64,000 bases of DNA from Zygaena filipendulae (Eukaryota > Arthropoda > Insecta > Lepidoptera > Zygaenidae), in assembly GCA_907165275.2 (NCBI GenBank), contig OU015672.1, forward strand, positions 5,066,501-5,130,500, read 5' to 3'. This document shows, one piece after another, positions 33,301-44,243 of the stretch. The first letter of the stretch is position 1; each line of letters starts with the position of its first letter. Below the pieces are notes generated by a model. The model saw only the letters and a list, made by a program, of their open reading frames with translations. It made no database searches and had not been told where the DNA came from. The position numbers were made by a program, and so were the translations under genes.

Positions 33301-33840
33301 ATGTAAGACATATTCGAAAAAAAAAGAACTTTTCACTCACTGAACTTTTTCTACCGCTACAGAACCCTCCAAAGTGCGTGGTCAGTCACGCTTTTTGCTG
33401 GTTTTTATCATTATTGAGGCAAAGTGTCCGCGTGTTTTCTTCTTTTTTGTCAACTTACGATATTTGTCTAACACGCTACAAAGTATCAATAGAATGGAGA
33501 ATGTTAACAGCTAAAAATAAGTATTTCTCAACTTTGCACCTTTAGAATAGTGGCATTTACTTTTATGTAACCAACATTTATTTTATCTCATTTCATTAAA
33601 GCAATGTGCTCCTCACACACAGTTTTTTTCCTTCAATCATGTGACCGAAGTTTGATTCGCAAATTTTAATATATGAAATACTCTATAGTTTATGTAACAA
33701 AGGTGATTTTTGGTTGAGCGATCACACGTGTAAAGTATCTACATGACACCTTATAATCTCTAACCAATATTACTTTACATCAAGATTTTGTTCTAGAAAT
33801 TAAGTCAGTAAGATTAAATAGGCTATTTCACTAATTTTTT
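30301..33840. other. Repeat-poor, gene-free stretch
   Basis: It is AT-rich. Slightly less AT-rich pieces are 31050-31110 (GGCGGGTATTGTAATTTGCG, then GCTATATAAATATT) and 31740-32000, whose 71-codon minus frame is unrecognised. A run of (AAAT)n lies at 33247-33270. I see no supported gene. Confidence 0.4.
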
Positions 33841-33841
33841 T

Positions 33842-34060
33842 TAGTCTGTCTTGTAGATTAATAAAAAATATTGGACAAGTATTTTTTCTTTTTTTAGTAA
33901 TCAAAAAATAACAGCGATACATTGAGTTGAAATTTCGCGTGACGTCACTAACTAGTGCAGTTTGTATGGCGGCTTGTAGCGGTAAGTGACGTCACGAGCC
34001 CCCACCCTAAACTTTAATGCACTTTATTTCTGTGTATTTTCATTTATTTGAAAAAATCCC
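33842..34060 (+). mobile_element. AGTCCGTCTTGTAG MITE, copy B
   Basis: It starts TAGTCTGTCTTGTAGATTAA, then AAAAATATTGGACAAGTATT, and has two TGACGTCA sites. CACCCTAAACTTTAATGCAC matches copy A in reverse. The far end is lost. Confidence 0.7.
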
Positions 34061-34099
34061 TATTGTTTAGAATAAAAATTGCCAGTTGTGATGTAAGAT

Positions 34100-34770
34100 T
34101 AAATAATATGGCTTAAAAGTCTTAATACGATGGAAGAATACGCAAGCACACAATCGTTTTTTTTTTCAATTTACGCTGAAGAATCTTAGTTAATTACAAT
34201 TTTGCACATGTCTAGTTTTATTTTGTTGTAGTTGATTGATTGAATTTTTGGTGAGATGCAATAATTAATTAAATTTCCATTGTATTAATAATAACATTAA
34301 TAATAATAAGTATTCAATTTATACACAATACTACCTGTTTCCTGCGGTTTCACCCGTTTTAATTTTATAAAGGAGATTTATGTAGATTTGTTTCTTCTAA
34401 AATTATTCTAAAAGTAAGACAGAAAAATTAAGAAAATATTTATTAAATACTAAAACTAGTTAATATTAATTTTAATTGTAGGTTAACCCTATAATGTGCG
34501 TGCGAAAAAGTTCAGGTGTGGGCATTAGAGCGTGGTTCTCGGTTAGCGCAACCATGTTAAATCGAGTCGGTTGGCCAACACGCTTGGGAAACGGCAACCC
34601 TGCTCGAAATAATTGGATTCGTTGCTGAAAATTCACTTTTCAATAATCTCTGTTCGAATTAAGAACGATGTTGATAATCTCAATGAGTTTGCGGTGATAG
34701 TAAATTAATGTTAAAAATCTTGGACAGTAGGTCATTTACATCTTGTATAGAGTTCCAAACTAAGCAGAGC
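34100..34770. other. No gene; one degraded Helitron-like end
   Basis: TTTCCTGCGGTTTCACCCG at about 34338-34356 is a minus-strand Helitron-like end. Positions 34490-34620 are less AT-rich (GAGTCGGTTGGCCAACACGC) but unrecognised. Confidence 0.35.
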
Positions 34771-34772
34771 TG

Positions 34773-34995
34773 GCCCTCATTCACTATGACAATAACACGC
34801 CGCGTTAAAATAGCGCGCCACAAAAATTGTATTCTAATCAAAGAAGTTTTACTTAAATAAAAATACATTCACTACGTTTTGTAGGGCATACAGAATAATA
34901 TTTTCTTATATTTTGGTATCTGGAACATTTGGGATTGTATTTTTGGGACGAGCGTTACGTGGAAAGGATGTTGTTGGTCATAGTGAATAAGAACC
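34773..34995 (+). mobile_element. CCTTATTCACTATGACC MITE, copy 1 (intact)
   Basis: The left end is GCCCTCATTCACTATGAC and the right end GGTCATAGTGAATAAGAAC. The interior (TCTTATATTTTGGTATCTGG, ATTTGGGATTGTATTTTTGG) matches copies 2 and 3. Confidence 0.7.
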
Positions 34996-34999
34996 TTGC

Positions 35000-36170
35000 T
35001 ACTTTGGGTATAAGAAACAGTTGACTTTTTATTAGTATACCATTATTTTATTGTATATGCTTATACATATTTATAATAATACACATTAAACATTCAGGTT
35101 TTCACATAGGACTCAGAATGAACACAAATATTCAGCGTATTAATGTTTACTTTGACGTGAATATCGAACCCGTGACATGTAGGCGTAGTGACAGGCTCGT
35201 TAACGACTGGAACAACGGTGAATGTTCTAGTTGTTTAAATGATTTTTTATTTCCTTTTCTTACTTATTTAAGTTATCGTAAAAGAGTAAGAGAACATTTA
35301 AAAAAATCGTTTCTTTCCCAACCTTAATTAAGTGTTATAAATAACACATCATTTAAATAGCAAATAGACGGCATCTACTTAACAGTATTTTTCGCGACAC
35401 TAAAAAAATATGTTCGGTAAAATGTCAATCGATTACCTACAGTTAATTATTTCAATAACAAGATTTTTTATTACTTGTTCTTTCAAATGATTATTATTTA
35501 AAAATTAATACAGTTTTATTGGCTTGATTTATATTACACAATATTAATTTAAAATTAATTAATTCATGACAGATCACGATCGGTACATCTGCTAATTCAA
35601 CATAGGTACAACATGTTATATGTCTATGAAATATCAATCCGTGACATTTCACCACCCAGATATCACTCTAACAACTGATTAAATATATCAAAGTATATTT
35701 GCCACATACCTACCTACTTAATCAAACAAAATATAGATTTACTCTCACATTAGAAACCACCCTCCGTCCCTTTACATCCACACCCAGACTCTATAGACGA
35801 GGGTGGACAATTTTATTCTGTTTTTTCGGATTCGGATCTGAAAATAATTAAAAATTAAATAATATTAGATACTAGCTGTCTCCCGCGGTTTGACTACAAC
35901 TACCATATGTTTTTATTTTATAATAAAATAAAATAATATTAAAATTAAAATAAAATTCGAACTGGGGGTGAAGAATCATAATGAAATATGTATAGGTATA
36001 TATGCACTTCAAAAGTTTGAAGTTCGGAAATGCGCGGCCGCATTACGATAGATGTGAATACGTTTGTCATGTTTTCTATTAGTCTTTCCTTATTTCAGGG
36101 AATTCTAGCATTATGTCATGGCAACACTGTTATTTAGTCGGTACCCTCATTCCCATTTGATAAATTAAAG
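35000..36170. other. No gene recognised
   Basis: The stretch is AT-rich. A small Helitron-like end lies at 35872-35895 (CTAGCTGTCTCCCGCGGTTT). The 69-codon frame at 35118-35327 has no recognisable features. Confidence 0.35.
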
Positions 36171-36173
36171 TAG

Positions 36174-36370
36174 TGTACGCCCACAATTGTTGGTGGGGTT
36201 GTGGGTATAAATACTAATGTCAGCACAGAAGAGCTTTCTAGTTACTCTGCTCGACTTAAGTGGTCGTAATAAGTGTTCTATTTCTATTGTATATATAGTA
36301 TATATGCAGTTGTAATAGCTATAATAGTGAGAATAAAAGTATAGTTAACTAGAGGATCTCTTTTCTTTAC
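36174..36370 (+). mobile_element. Candidate solo LTR (boundaries uncertain)
   Basis: It starts TGTACGCCCACAATTG. A TATA box (GGGTATAAATA, about 36204-36213) is followed by transcription-start-like sequence (TCAGCACAGAAGAGC), and a poly(A) signal (GAATAAAAG, about 36331) comes about 120 bases later. The segment ends near TCTTTTCTTTACA. This order of signals is that of an LTR. No clear target duplication is visible and no second LTR or internal region is present. Confidence 0.4.
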
Positions 36371-36759
36371 ACGTCAATACGCACTCTATTGGAGAATATT
36401 ATTTTGTCTGCGACGGAACGCGTCGGACACGCTCATTGTCTGTAGATATACCTATATACGTAGATCGGTGGTGAGTCGTGATATGTCGATGCGATGAGCC
36501 GATGAATATTTATGTCGTAACATCCATATAACAGGCGACCGGCGAGATTAGATCACACGACGCATCTTATGTCACGTGCAGTTGAATTATTGCATGATCT
36601 AGATTAGCCAAGTCAGTTCAATTATTGTTATTTACATAACTCAATGTAGTCCTTCGATTTATTTTCTCATAATAACTAAACTGTCGTGGGTTTTTTTTCC
36701 CTCCAAAACTAAGCGTACTTACCTACTTAATCTCACGACCAATTAATTAAATAAATTAA

Positions 36760-37058
36760 TCACTACTAATATTATAAATGCGAAAGTAACTCTGTCTGTA
36801 TGTCTGTATGTCTGTCTGTCTGTCGGTTACGCTTTCACGGCTTAATGGCTCAACCGATCATCACGAAATTTTGCATACACCTTTTCAGGGGTACAGAAAA
36901 GGACATAGGGTACTTTTTATCCTGGAATTCCCACGGGGACTCCAAATTAACGCCGGTGAAATCTCATGAAATTTTGCATTACATTGTCAGGGGTACAGAA
37001 CCGGAATTCCTGCGGGATCTCCGAAATTGCCGCGGGTGAAACCGCGGGGAACAGCTAG
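36760..37058 (+). mobile_element. Helitron-like element with a partially duplicated 3' half
   Basis: TCACTACTAATATTATAAAT opens it, with a (TGTC)n run following. The GAAATTTTGCAT..GGGGTACAGA block occurs twice. It ends GAAACCGCGGGGAACAGCTAG|T. Confidence 0.75.
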
Positions 37059-37104
37059 TGTACTTATAAAAAAACATGGGTGCATACCTACATACAGCCA
37101 AACA

Positions 37105-37135
37105 CAGAATCTCCTCCTGTTTGGAAGTCGGTTGA
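37105..37135 (-). repeat. AACCGACTTCC family end
   Basis: ATCTCCTCCTGTTTGGAAGT then CGGTTG is the reverse of the terminal motif seen at 5225-5330. A similar piece is at 44265-44300. Confidence 0.35.
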
Positions 37136-37174
37136 AAACAACGGAACGATGAAGCGAAAATACCATAATTTATA

Positions 37175-37606
37175 CATACATATAAATAAAATTGAAGTGT
37201 CTGTTTGTAATTTCAAATTAACAGCTTTTTACTAAATGCATATGAAAGTATATTCGCTACTTACATAAAAAAGTCAATTTTTGAAATTTTTGTCTGTCTT
37301 TCTGTCTGTGTGTTTGTTACGGTTAATCTCCGAAACGGCTGGACCAATTTCAACGGGACTTTCACTGGCAAATAGCTGATGTTATAAGGTGTAAATTAGA
37401 ATACTTTTTTATTTTTATCAATCTGTCTATATCGTCTTAATCTCCAGAACGCATGAACAAATTTTCGTGTTTAGTTGGTACTTTGTATCCGGGAATAAGA
37501 CAATAATTATTATTAGTAGAGCACTATTTACCTCACTTGTTCTATCTATCGCTTTTTGTTATTACATCTCGAAATGCATACGAATGAAATCGCAGAGAAA
37601 TACTAG
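37175..37606 (+). mobile_element. Helitron-like element (ATATAAATAAAATTGAAG family), near full length
   Basis: It starts ATATAAATAAAATTGAAGTG, with GAAACGGCTGGACCAATTTC and GGGACTTTCACTGGCAAATA inside. It ends GAAATCGCAGAGAAATACTAG. The same family in reverse is at 18554-18795. Confidence 0.65.
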
Positions 37607-37609
37607 CTA

Positions 37610-37803
37610 TCCTTACTAATATTATAAATGCGAAAGTGAGTATGTTTGTTTCGTTTTCACGCCTTAACGGCTCGACCGATTACCATGAAATTTTGCATGC
37701 ACGTTTTCAGGGGTACAGAGAAGGACATAGGATATTTCTATGCCCGAATTCCCGCAGGATCACTGAAATTACCACGGGTGAAATCGCAGGGAATAGCCAT
37801 TAG
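37610..37803 (+). mobile_element. Helitron-like element, adjacent to the previous one
   Basis: TCCTTACTAATATTATAAAT starts three bases after the preceding CTAG. It ends ATCGCAGGGAATAGCCATTAG|T. Confidence 0.7.
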
Positions 37804-37811
37804 TTTATATA

Positions 37812-37862
37812 CTAGCTGTTCTCCGTGGATTTGAAAGCAAAGCGAGGTAAAAAAGTACCCTA
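37812..37862 (-). mobile_element. Helitron-like 3' fragment
   Basis: CTAGCTGTTCTCCGTGGATT to AAAGTACCCTATG. It stops abruptly at CTATG, which recurs at about 38012-38017. Confidence 0.5.
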
Positions 37863-38012
37863 TGTCGGTGGAAAAGACCAAGAGTCGGATAACTCGTCGT
37901 TCTCCTTATCGATATATCGAATACTTCGCTGCTTATCGATTATAATAACAACATTTTATCGTTAAACAATCGCTTGCGCTGTCATCCCGCGCTTCAATTC
38001 CGCGTTACACAA
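37863..38012 (-). mobile_element. Possible inserted LTR-like segment flanked by CTATG
   Basis: On the minus strand it reads TGTTAGGGATTGTGTAACGC and continues to TCTTGGTCTTTTCCACCGACA, so it starts TG and ends CA. CTATG lies on both sides. The left flank is a broken Helitron-like element, but its continuation is not found on the right, so the insertion model is incomplete. Confidence 0.3.
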
Positions 38013-38560
38013 TCCCTAACATCTATGCGCATGCGCAAGTTACATCATTATCGACCTTTCCAAGTAATATATTATGATATATTTCACAACCGTATAGTGA
38101 GTGCTTCTTTAAAAGCAGTATAATGTTGTAAGTGCTTTCGCTTGGATGCTTAGCGCGACCTCGTGACCGGCGCGACCTCTGTACGTTTGTTTGGTCTGTG
38201 GAACTTTGATGTTGGCACATGGTTGCACTAATCATTATAGTTCAAGTAACATTTAATCAGTTTTATTGGTATGCGTCTCGCGCAACTTGTTGCTATTGAT
38301 TGTTTTTAGATATTAAGCAACAGCTAAAACAAACGACCACCCAGAGATAGAGCCATCTTAAGCCTGCGGGGGCCTTGAGCGCACAACAATCTTCAGGAAG
38401 TGAATAAAAATTTGACAGAAAATTGAGCTTTGCTTTTATTATAAGTGCAAGCGAATATTTCAAGGCCTCTGTGAAGCTGGCACTGGGCACGTGCCCCGTG
38501 TTGCCTTAGTGCCTGCGCCCACTATCCGATATAGCGTTGCGCCTTGTGTCGCAAATGGGT
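38013..38560. other. Unrecognised, less AT-rich stretch
   Basis: It contains GCGCGACCTCGTGACCGGCG near 38155 and TGGGCACGTGCCCCGTG near 38483. The 70- and 65-codon minus-strand frames have no domain I recognise. It may be a degraded mobile element. Confidence 0.3.
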
Positions 38561-38564
38561 CTGT

Positions 38565-38737
38565 GAGTTTTTTTTGTTTGTTACGTTTTACATTTTAATT
38601 ACTCAATCGATCATCATGAGATTTTGTATACACGTTGTCAGGTCAGAGCTACAGAAAAGGGACGTAGGTCACTTTTTATTCGAAATCCCCGCGGGAACTC
38701 TAAAATGTACGCGGGTGAAACCACGGGGAAAAACTAG
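38565..38737 (+). mobile_element. Helitron-like element, 5' end eroded
   Basis: It runs from TTTTTTGTTTGTTACG through CAATCGATCATCATGAGATT to TGAAACCACGGGGAAAAACTAG|T. Confidence 0.6.
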
Positions 38738-38739
38738 TA

Positions 38740-39390
38740 AATAAATACCTACTACTCTATCGTCTCGTTCAATGTCAAGTTATTTTTGGGGCTGTTGTTG
38801 TTAAGTTTTTTTTAGTAACGTACTATTTCATTAGAATAATTTTACAATTAAAATTTGCTCAAAATTTATCTTGGATGAGGCAAAATTGAAATCAAATATG
38901 TATTTTTAGTTATCTAAGCTATCTAACCTACAGAGTTTTTTTGAAGAATCTTAGTTTTGATTTAATAAGGTACTTAATATTATTACATTGCTATATATTA
39001 ATTTATGTATCTACCTACATATATGCGATGACTACATCTTTAAATGCTGGTCATATATTTTTGAGATGTCTTTTTCTCTTAGATCCCACGATGAAACGGA
39101 CGTCGCAAAAAACGCACAAAAATTGCGTTTTGTTTAAGAGTCATTCGTCACTTCTGAAATTTGATATTTTTGCTATAAGCAGGCATAATTTGAGCTTTTT
39201 ATTCAAACGATACAAGTAAAATGAACACGTTTTTTATATTTATTTTTCATGTTCCACATAATTTTATAAGTTTTATTGTCATGTTATGTACCAAAACATA
39301 CAAAAAAGCATGTAGTTATCTTTTTAATTTTTTTGTTACGAATGATTTCCATATTAAATTATCTCAATAATATTCGTAATATACCTACAT
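38740..39390. other. No gene recognised
   Basis: AT-rich. The 92-codon frame at 38941-39219 has no recognisable motif and AT-driven composition. Confidence 0.35.
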
Positions 39391-39394
39391 ACCT

Positions 39395-39560
39395 ATATAT
39401 GCGAAAGTAATCAGTGTTTGTAATTGAATCACGAATAAACCTTTTGGACGGATTTGGATGAAACTTTCAAAAAGATAGCGTACGTTCGGGAGTGAAGCTC
39501 ATAGGATTTTAACTCGAAGTCCGAGTCTGAGTTCTGAGTCCTGAAATTAACGCAGTTTTA
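39395..39560 (+). mobile_element. Helitron-like element, degraded
   Basis: TATATATGCGAAAGTAATCA and ACGGATTTGGATGAAACTTT are recognisable, followed by GAAATTAACGCAG. No CTAG end remains. Confidence 0.4.
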
Positions 39561-39569
39561 AATAACGAG

Positions 39570-39775
39570 TTTTTTTTTTAATTGAGAACAGGGCACTTGT
39601 CTTGATGTTAAGTGACGGTGTGGTCGACGATTGTAAGCCTGGAATCGGAACTGGCTTACAAGTGAAGCCTTTGGAACACACCGTTAGGTCATTGCCGACA
39701 GATTTAGAACTTGAGTGTGGTAGCTAGCCAGTCGGGGTTTATAGAAAGTGCTCTACCGCTATGCCACGGTTTCCT
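39570..39775 (-). mobile_element. tRNA-related SINE with poly(A) tail
   Basis: On the minus strand the head GTGGCATAGCGGTAGAGCAC is A-box-like. The body ends at ATGTTAAGTGACGGT-type sequence, and an A-run (T-run at 39571-39579 on +) closes it. The B box is decayed. Confidence 0.55.
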
Positions 39776-40024
39776 CACAAGTTGGATCAACCCTTCTGAA
39801 AAAAAGTCATAATTCTTTCATTTACATTAATCGTCGTCATTTCAGTCAGGCAGTTTAAAATCGTTCGCGGTTTTGTATTAGATAGCTATGTACCTATAAG
39901 GAGGTGCTTTTATCTTCCTTGGCTATGTAGCATTTCAACACACTAGTTTAACCTATGGACACAATAGAGGTAAAAGCTACCGAATTCCGATGCGTGAGCG
40001 TCCGCTACGATGCATTTTCTGCCC

Positions 40025-40148
40025 AGCCCCTTAGCCAAGTTGAAAATCTATGATCGTTGTCGCTATAGAAAACTAAGGAACGTTTCGTCATATAACGTAG
40101 TCGCGAATAGCGTTAAAGATCATAGATTTCCAACTTGGCTAAGGGGGC
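40025..40148. mobile_element. CCCCTTAGCCAAGTTG MITE, copy 1
   Basis: The left arm (GCCCCTTAGCCAAGTTGAAA, ATCTATGATCGTTG) and right arm (ATCATAGATTTCCAACTTGG, CTAAGGGGGC) are inverted. Related copies are split at 50965-51200, and an end is at 44603-44650. Confidence 0.65.
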
Positions 40149-40181
40149 TTTGGGCATTATACAAAACGCCGACCGTTTGTA

Positions 40182-40396
40182 TCCTACTAATATTATAAAC
40201 GCGAAAGTTTGTTAGAATGTATGGATGGATGGATGGATGTTTGTTACTCTTTCACGCAAAAACCACTGGATGGATTTAAATGGAACTTTACAATAATATA
40301 GCTTATGGATCAGATTAACACATAGGGTACTTTTTATCACAGAATTCCCGCGGGAATACTGAAATTAACGCGGGTGAAACCGCGGGGCACAACTAG
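40182..40396 (+). mobile_element. Helitron-like element with (ATGG)n, copy 1
   Basis: TCCTACTAATATTATAAACG, a short (ATGG)n run at about 40219-40240, CTCTTTCACGCAAAAACCAC, and ACCGCGGGGCACAACTAG|T. It is the same subfamily as 44773-45033 and 55781-56006. Confidence 0.8.
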
Positions 40397-40399
40397 TAA

Positions 40400-42185
40400 A
40401 ATATGAATAGACGAATTATATAAATTATATACATGGACCATAATATACAAATCATATAGCGTAGGTTAATAATTGTTCACATGATAAGTTACACTTTGCA
40501 GTTCTAGCTTGTGTCTCTCTTTATAATTAGAATAGCATAGAATAGAATAAAATAGAATAGAGGTTTATTTGGTACCAAAATTGATTGATTGATTATAGCA
40601 TACTATAAAAATAGATTAAAATACCTCAATTAATAAATAGACTGACGACTTCTCCCAGGGAGACAGACAGAGACTGCCTTTCCATTTAATACGATCCTTA
40701 CACATATACGTCCTACGCCATTCGCTATGCCAGTCGGTTCTTATGACACCTCATGTTTGCCTTTCAAGGATGTAAGGTATCAGGATGTCCTCCTTGTAAT
40801 ATTTTTCCTATTTCAATAAATCGTGTGAATATTTATTTTTCACATCACTTCAGTAAACAATGTGACACGTGTAAACTAACAGTCTAATTCTAAAAAGCCG
40901 TTCTTCAAATAAAAAAAAAAAAACCACTGCATAATTTTACATCCGAGCAGAAAAACATTTCTACACACGTCAGAAAGCTAACTGTCTAATCAAAACCAAT
41001 ATAAATAACACGAGTGTGTTGTCGGAAACGCTGTTACATGGTAATTCGCGCTGGTAATGTTTTCCTTGACTTTAGGTGCTTAACGGACTCGTATGTACCG
41101 ATATGTAGACTCAATTCCTATAAGTGGCTTATTGATAACCACTATTCGTCTAGTGTTTGCTATGCGCTCTTTTATTCCCGTTTTATGCTAATCGAGGAGG
41201 CCACAAGTGCGTTTTCCGCTGTTTGGTATTCTGTAAGCATTGTTTGATTATAACCAACTTAACACCTCGCTCGTGGTAGCTAGTAATAGTAGTAATATAC
41301 ATGTAAGCCACATAATATTATGTGGGTATTTGTTACGTACTTAGCGATAGAGAAGTGGAGTTACTTAAAGAAGTGGTGGCGATTTTAGGAAGGGAAACAA
41401 TTATAATTTAAAGATTTATTTACTGCGATAATTTATTTACTTTTAAGTAGGTGTAATTTGTTTCTTAAATGATATAATTTTTTGAGAATCACAAACAATA
41501 GTGGATAAATACATGAAAGTGCATCCAAAAGACGGGTTTGTCGGTAACGCTAACTTTTCCAACCTACCAGGCGCGCGGTGTATAGAGATATAATTAATTT
41601 AATAATATAGTTAAGACTTATTTATGAAAACACGAGGTGTATTGTACTCCATATCCATTTGGGACCAATGTCGTTGCGTGATAGCTAACTTATTGTATAC
41701 AAGTAGGTATTATTATATTAAATCATTGATTGGAACTATATTTCGTGGAAAAATATCCCACAAAGTATTAAAAACTACTTTTACAATTATTTAATAAGCG
41801 ACCAAGCGACCTGTGTGGACATTAAACGAGGGCAATGATGAAACTTTAGGTATACCTATACACTTTTATGATCGATTTGTGAAATTGCTGCGATTGTGAC
41901 AGAACTTTGACGGCTGACGGAGTATTGCATAATAACGATAGTAAAAACTTATCCCATCACATACAATTATTCAAGTTCAATATAAATTTCGAGATAACGG
42001 TCATATACGATTACAAAAGCGGTGCACTTTACAAATCAAGACGTTTTTCCGAACATAATATGTGATTCAACAAGCAAAAATCCTCTTTCTTTGAACCAAT
42101 AGCGATGATACCAAAATATTTGATTTTAATATTGAGATTATGAATAGGGACCGATAGCGCTGTAATAATGTCCAGGTATTATAAT
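40400..42185. other. No gene; a retroposon-like tail
   Basis: TTAGAATAGCATAGAATAGA to GGTTTATTTGGTACC (40527-40577) reads on the minus strand as a body ending GGTACCAAATAAACC with a (TTCTA)n tail. A 77-codon frame at 41014-41247 is unrecognised. The rest is AT-rich. Confidence 0.35.
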
Positions 42186-42189
42186 ATTA

Positions 42190-42379
42190 CAAGCTGTGCC
42201 CCGCGTTTCACCCGCGGTAATTTTGGAGTTCCCGTGGGAATTCCGGGATAAAAAGTACCCTATGTCCTTCTCTGGACCCCTGACAACGTGCCTGCTAAAT
42301 TTCATCCAAATCCGTTCAGCCGTTTTTGCGTGATTGAGTAACAAACATCCACACTTTCACATTTATAATATTAGTAGGA
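42190..42379 (-). mobile_element. Helitron-like element, short copy
   Basis: AAGCTGTGCCCCGCGTTTCA to TTTATAATATTAGTAGGA. The body is intact and the terminal CTAG is mutated to CAAG. Confidence 0.75.
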
Positions 42380-42391
42380 TTATAGGTACTA

Positions 42392-42470
42392 GCGATAGCG
42401 GTACCCTGCGGTGTCACCCGCACTAATTTTGAAGTTTCCGTAGGAATTTCGGGATTAACAGAATTGATCA
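42392..42470 (-). mobile_element. Helitron-like 3' fragment
   Basis: AGCGGTACCCTGCGGTGTCA and GAAGTTTCCGTAGGAATTTC are a second, more diverged 3' end. Confidence 0.45.
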
Positions 42471-42535
42471 TTTCATGATGTGGCCGACCATTCATGATAT
42501 GGAAAATAACAGCTGGCGACATCATTGATATAGTC

Positions 42536-42640
42536 TAGCCAGATCGTAAGTCTTCTCTTGCTGCCTCCCTGAAGGCCGGGGAGGCAGCAGAGGTGACTGC
42601 ATCGGGGCACAGCGACCTGCAGTGGGCTCTGGCCAGATCA
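42536..42640. repeat. About 95-bp insert between CCAGATC repeats, with hairpin
   Basis: GCCAGATC occurs at both ends. Between them TGCTGCCTCCC and GGGGAGGCAGCA form an 11-bp stem. The segment is GC-richer than its flanks. Confidence 0.35.
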
Positions 42641-42959
42641 ATGGATAAATCAGCATTTAACCATAATATGAACAGCCAAATGTACGGCTACTTTATGATG
42701 TGGTCAAACATTAGTGATAATATCATAAAATAGTTACATCATCCACCACTAGAGGCGCTGATAGCCCATTCTTTATGCGATCCATCATGGCGGCAAGGAG
42801 AGTAGGGTGACCAAGCAGCAAGTTTTTGATTGTTAAGAAAAATTCATCGCAGATCCTACCATTCGAATTCTTGGAGAATTGTTTTTATTTTTGACTGATT
42901 TTGAAAGTTATAAGTACTTTTTAACTTTAGGCAGGGCCTATAGCACCCTGACATTTTTT

Positions 42960-43185
42960 TTGGTTGAGTCCTGCGGTCGGAAGACCAGCGTTTCATTATG
43001 TTCTGCCCCACATACATAATGAAGCATTTATGCTAAGACAGCGATCGATTGTCCCCACACAGCAGTCAGCACACTCTATCTCCTTCACAATATTTGTTAC
43101 GAATGTTTTTTTTAAACCTTTATTATATTTAGTTCCTTTCTTATGGGGACCAATAAACTCCTTTTCTTCTTTCTTTTATTTCTTA
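42960..43185 (+). mobile_element. Retroposon 3' end
   Basis: The stretch from GTCGGAAGACCAGCG ends in TTATGGGGACCAATAAACTC and a CTTTTCTTCTTTC-rich tail, the layout of a retroposon 3' UTR. The 86-codon frame covering it is not a credible gene. Confidence 0.45.
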
Positions 43186-43809
43186 GATGTTGCCACGACA
43201 TATACCTACTTACCTAATAACTAAATGAATTACCTACTATATTATAATTGATGACGGTTTCTGAATGTGTCACAACGCAACCTGGTATACCAATCAAACT
43301 AATTGATTCAATTGAAATATCACGTCACTGTAAAAGAGTCTCTCCTAACGTAAATTAGTGTTTCTATAAAGTAGCCACCTACTTGTGGCTTGATACCCGC
43401 TTGATATGTAAGCCCTCTCGTCCACTAGTAACAATGTAGTGCAAATGTCTGTATGTACCCTGTTGATTGTGTAATTTACAATTTAGCGTGTTACCAAATT
43501 TAGTGCCGTAAAAAATTCCGCACTTTTCATTTAGCCACAACAGTTTTATCTACTGGTATTTAATATCGATGCTTAATTACAAAACATTTAACGTCCAAAT
43601 TCCATTGCGCACATGTTAACGTGACCGAATTGGGTCTCACACCTCAAAGTAACAATATAATAATATGGTTTAGTAACAGCACGTTTGATACGATTTTGCT
43701 TTTGTTAAAGCCTCATAAGTACCTACCTACTTGGCTAAACAATTAATTTTTATTTTCAACTTTCACGATTCGCTAACATAACATACATACATACGCATAG
43801 TGTTTTATG

Positions 43810-44243
43810 GGCCCTTATTCACTATGATCAAAAACATTCCTTGCCTATAATGCTCGTCATAAACACAATTTCAAACGCTCCAGATGCTAAAATATAAGAA
43901 ATTCGCTGTTCCCCCTGTTTTCACTCAGGTTAATTTCGTAGTTTGTGTGGGAATTCCGGGCATTCCCGGATAAAAAGTATCTTGTGTACTTGTCGGTATC
44001 CCTGACAACATCTATGGAAGATTTTATGATGATAAGTTACTCAGTAAAGGCGTGAATGCGTAAAAAACAAACAAAGAAACTCACATTCGCATTTATAATA
44101 GTAAGTATTTATATTCTGTGCGTCATAAAACACATTGTAAATGTTATTTTGAAGTGAAATTTCTTTTAGAACGAGAGTAAAACAATTCTTCTGGCGCTTT
44201 ATCATATCGCAACGTGTTATGGTCATAGTGAAACATAAAACAA
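43810..44243 (-). mobile_element. CCTTATTCACTATGACC MITE, copy 2, split by a Helitron-like insert
   Basis: The two parts, 43810-43903 and 44110-44243, together correspond to copy 1 in reverse (AATATAAGAAAT then TATATTCTGTGCGTC). The end repeats are GGGCCCTTATTCACTATGA and TATGGTCATAGTGAA. Confidence 0.7.
43904..44109 (-). mobile_element. Helitron-like element nested in a MITE
   Basis: CGCTGTTCCCCCTGTTTTCA to CTCACATTCGCATTTATAAT. It sits exactly where the other MITE copies read AAGAAATTTATATTC without a break, and no host duplication is evident, as expected for Helitrons. Confidence 0.75.
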
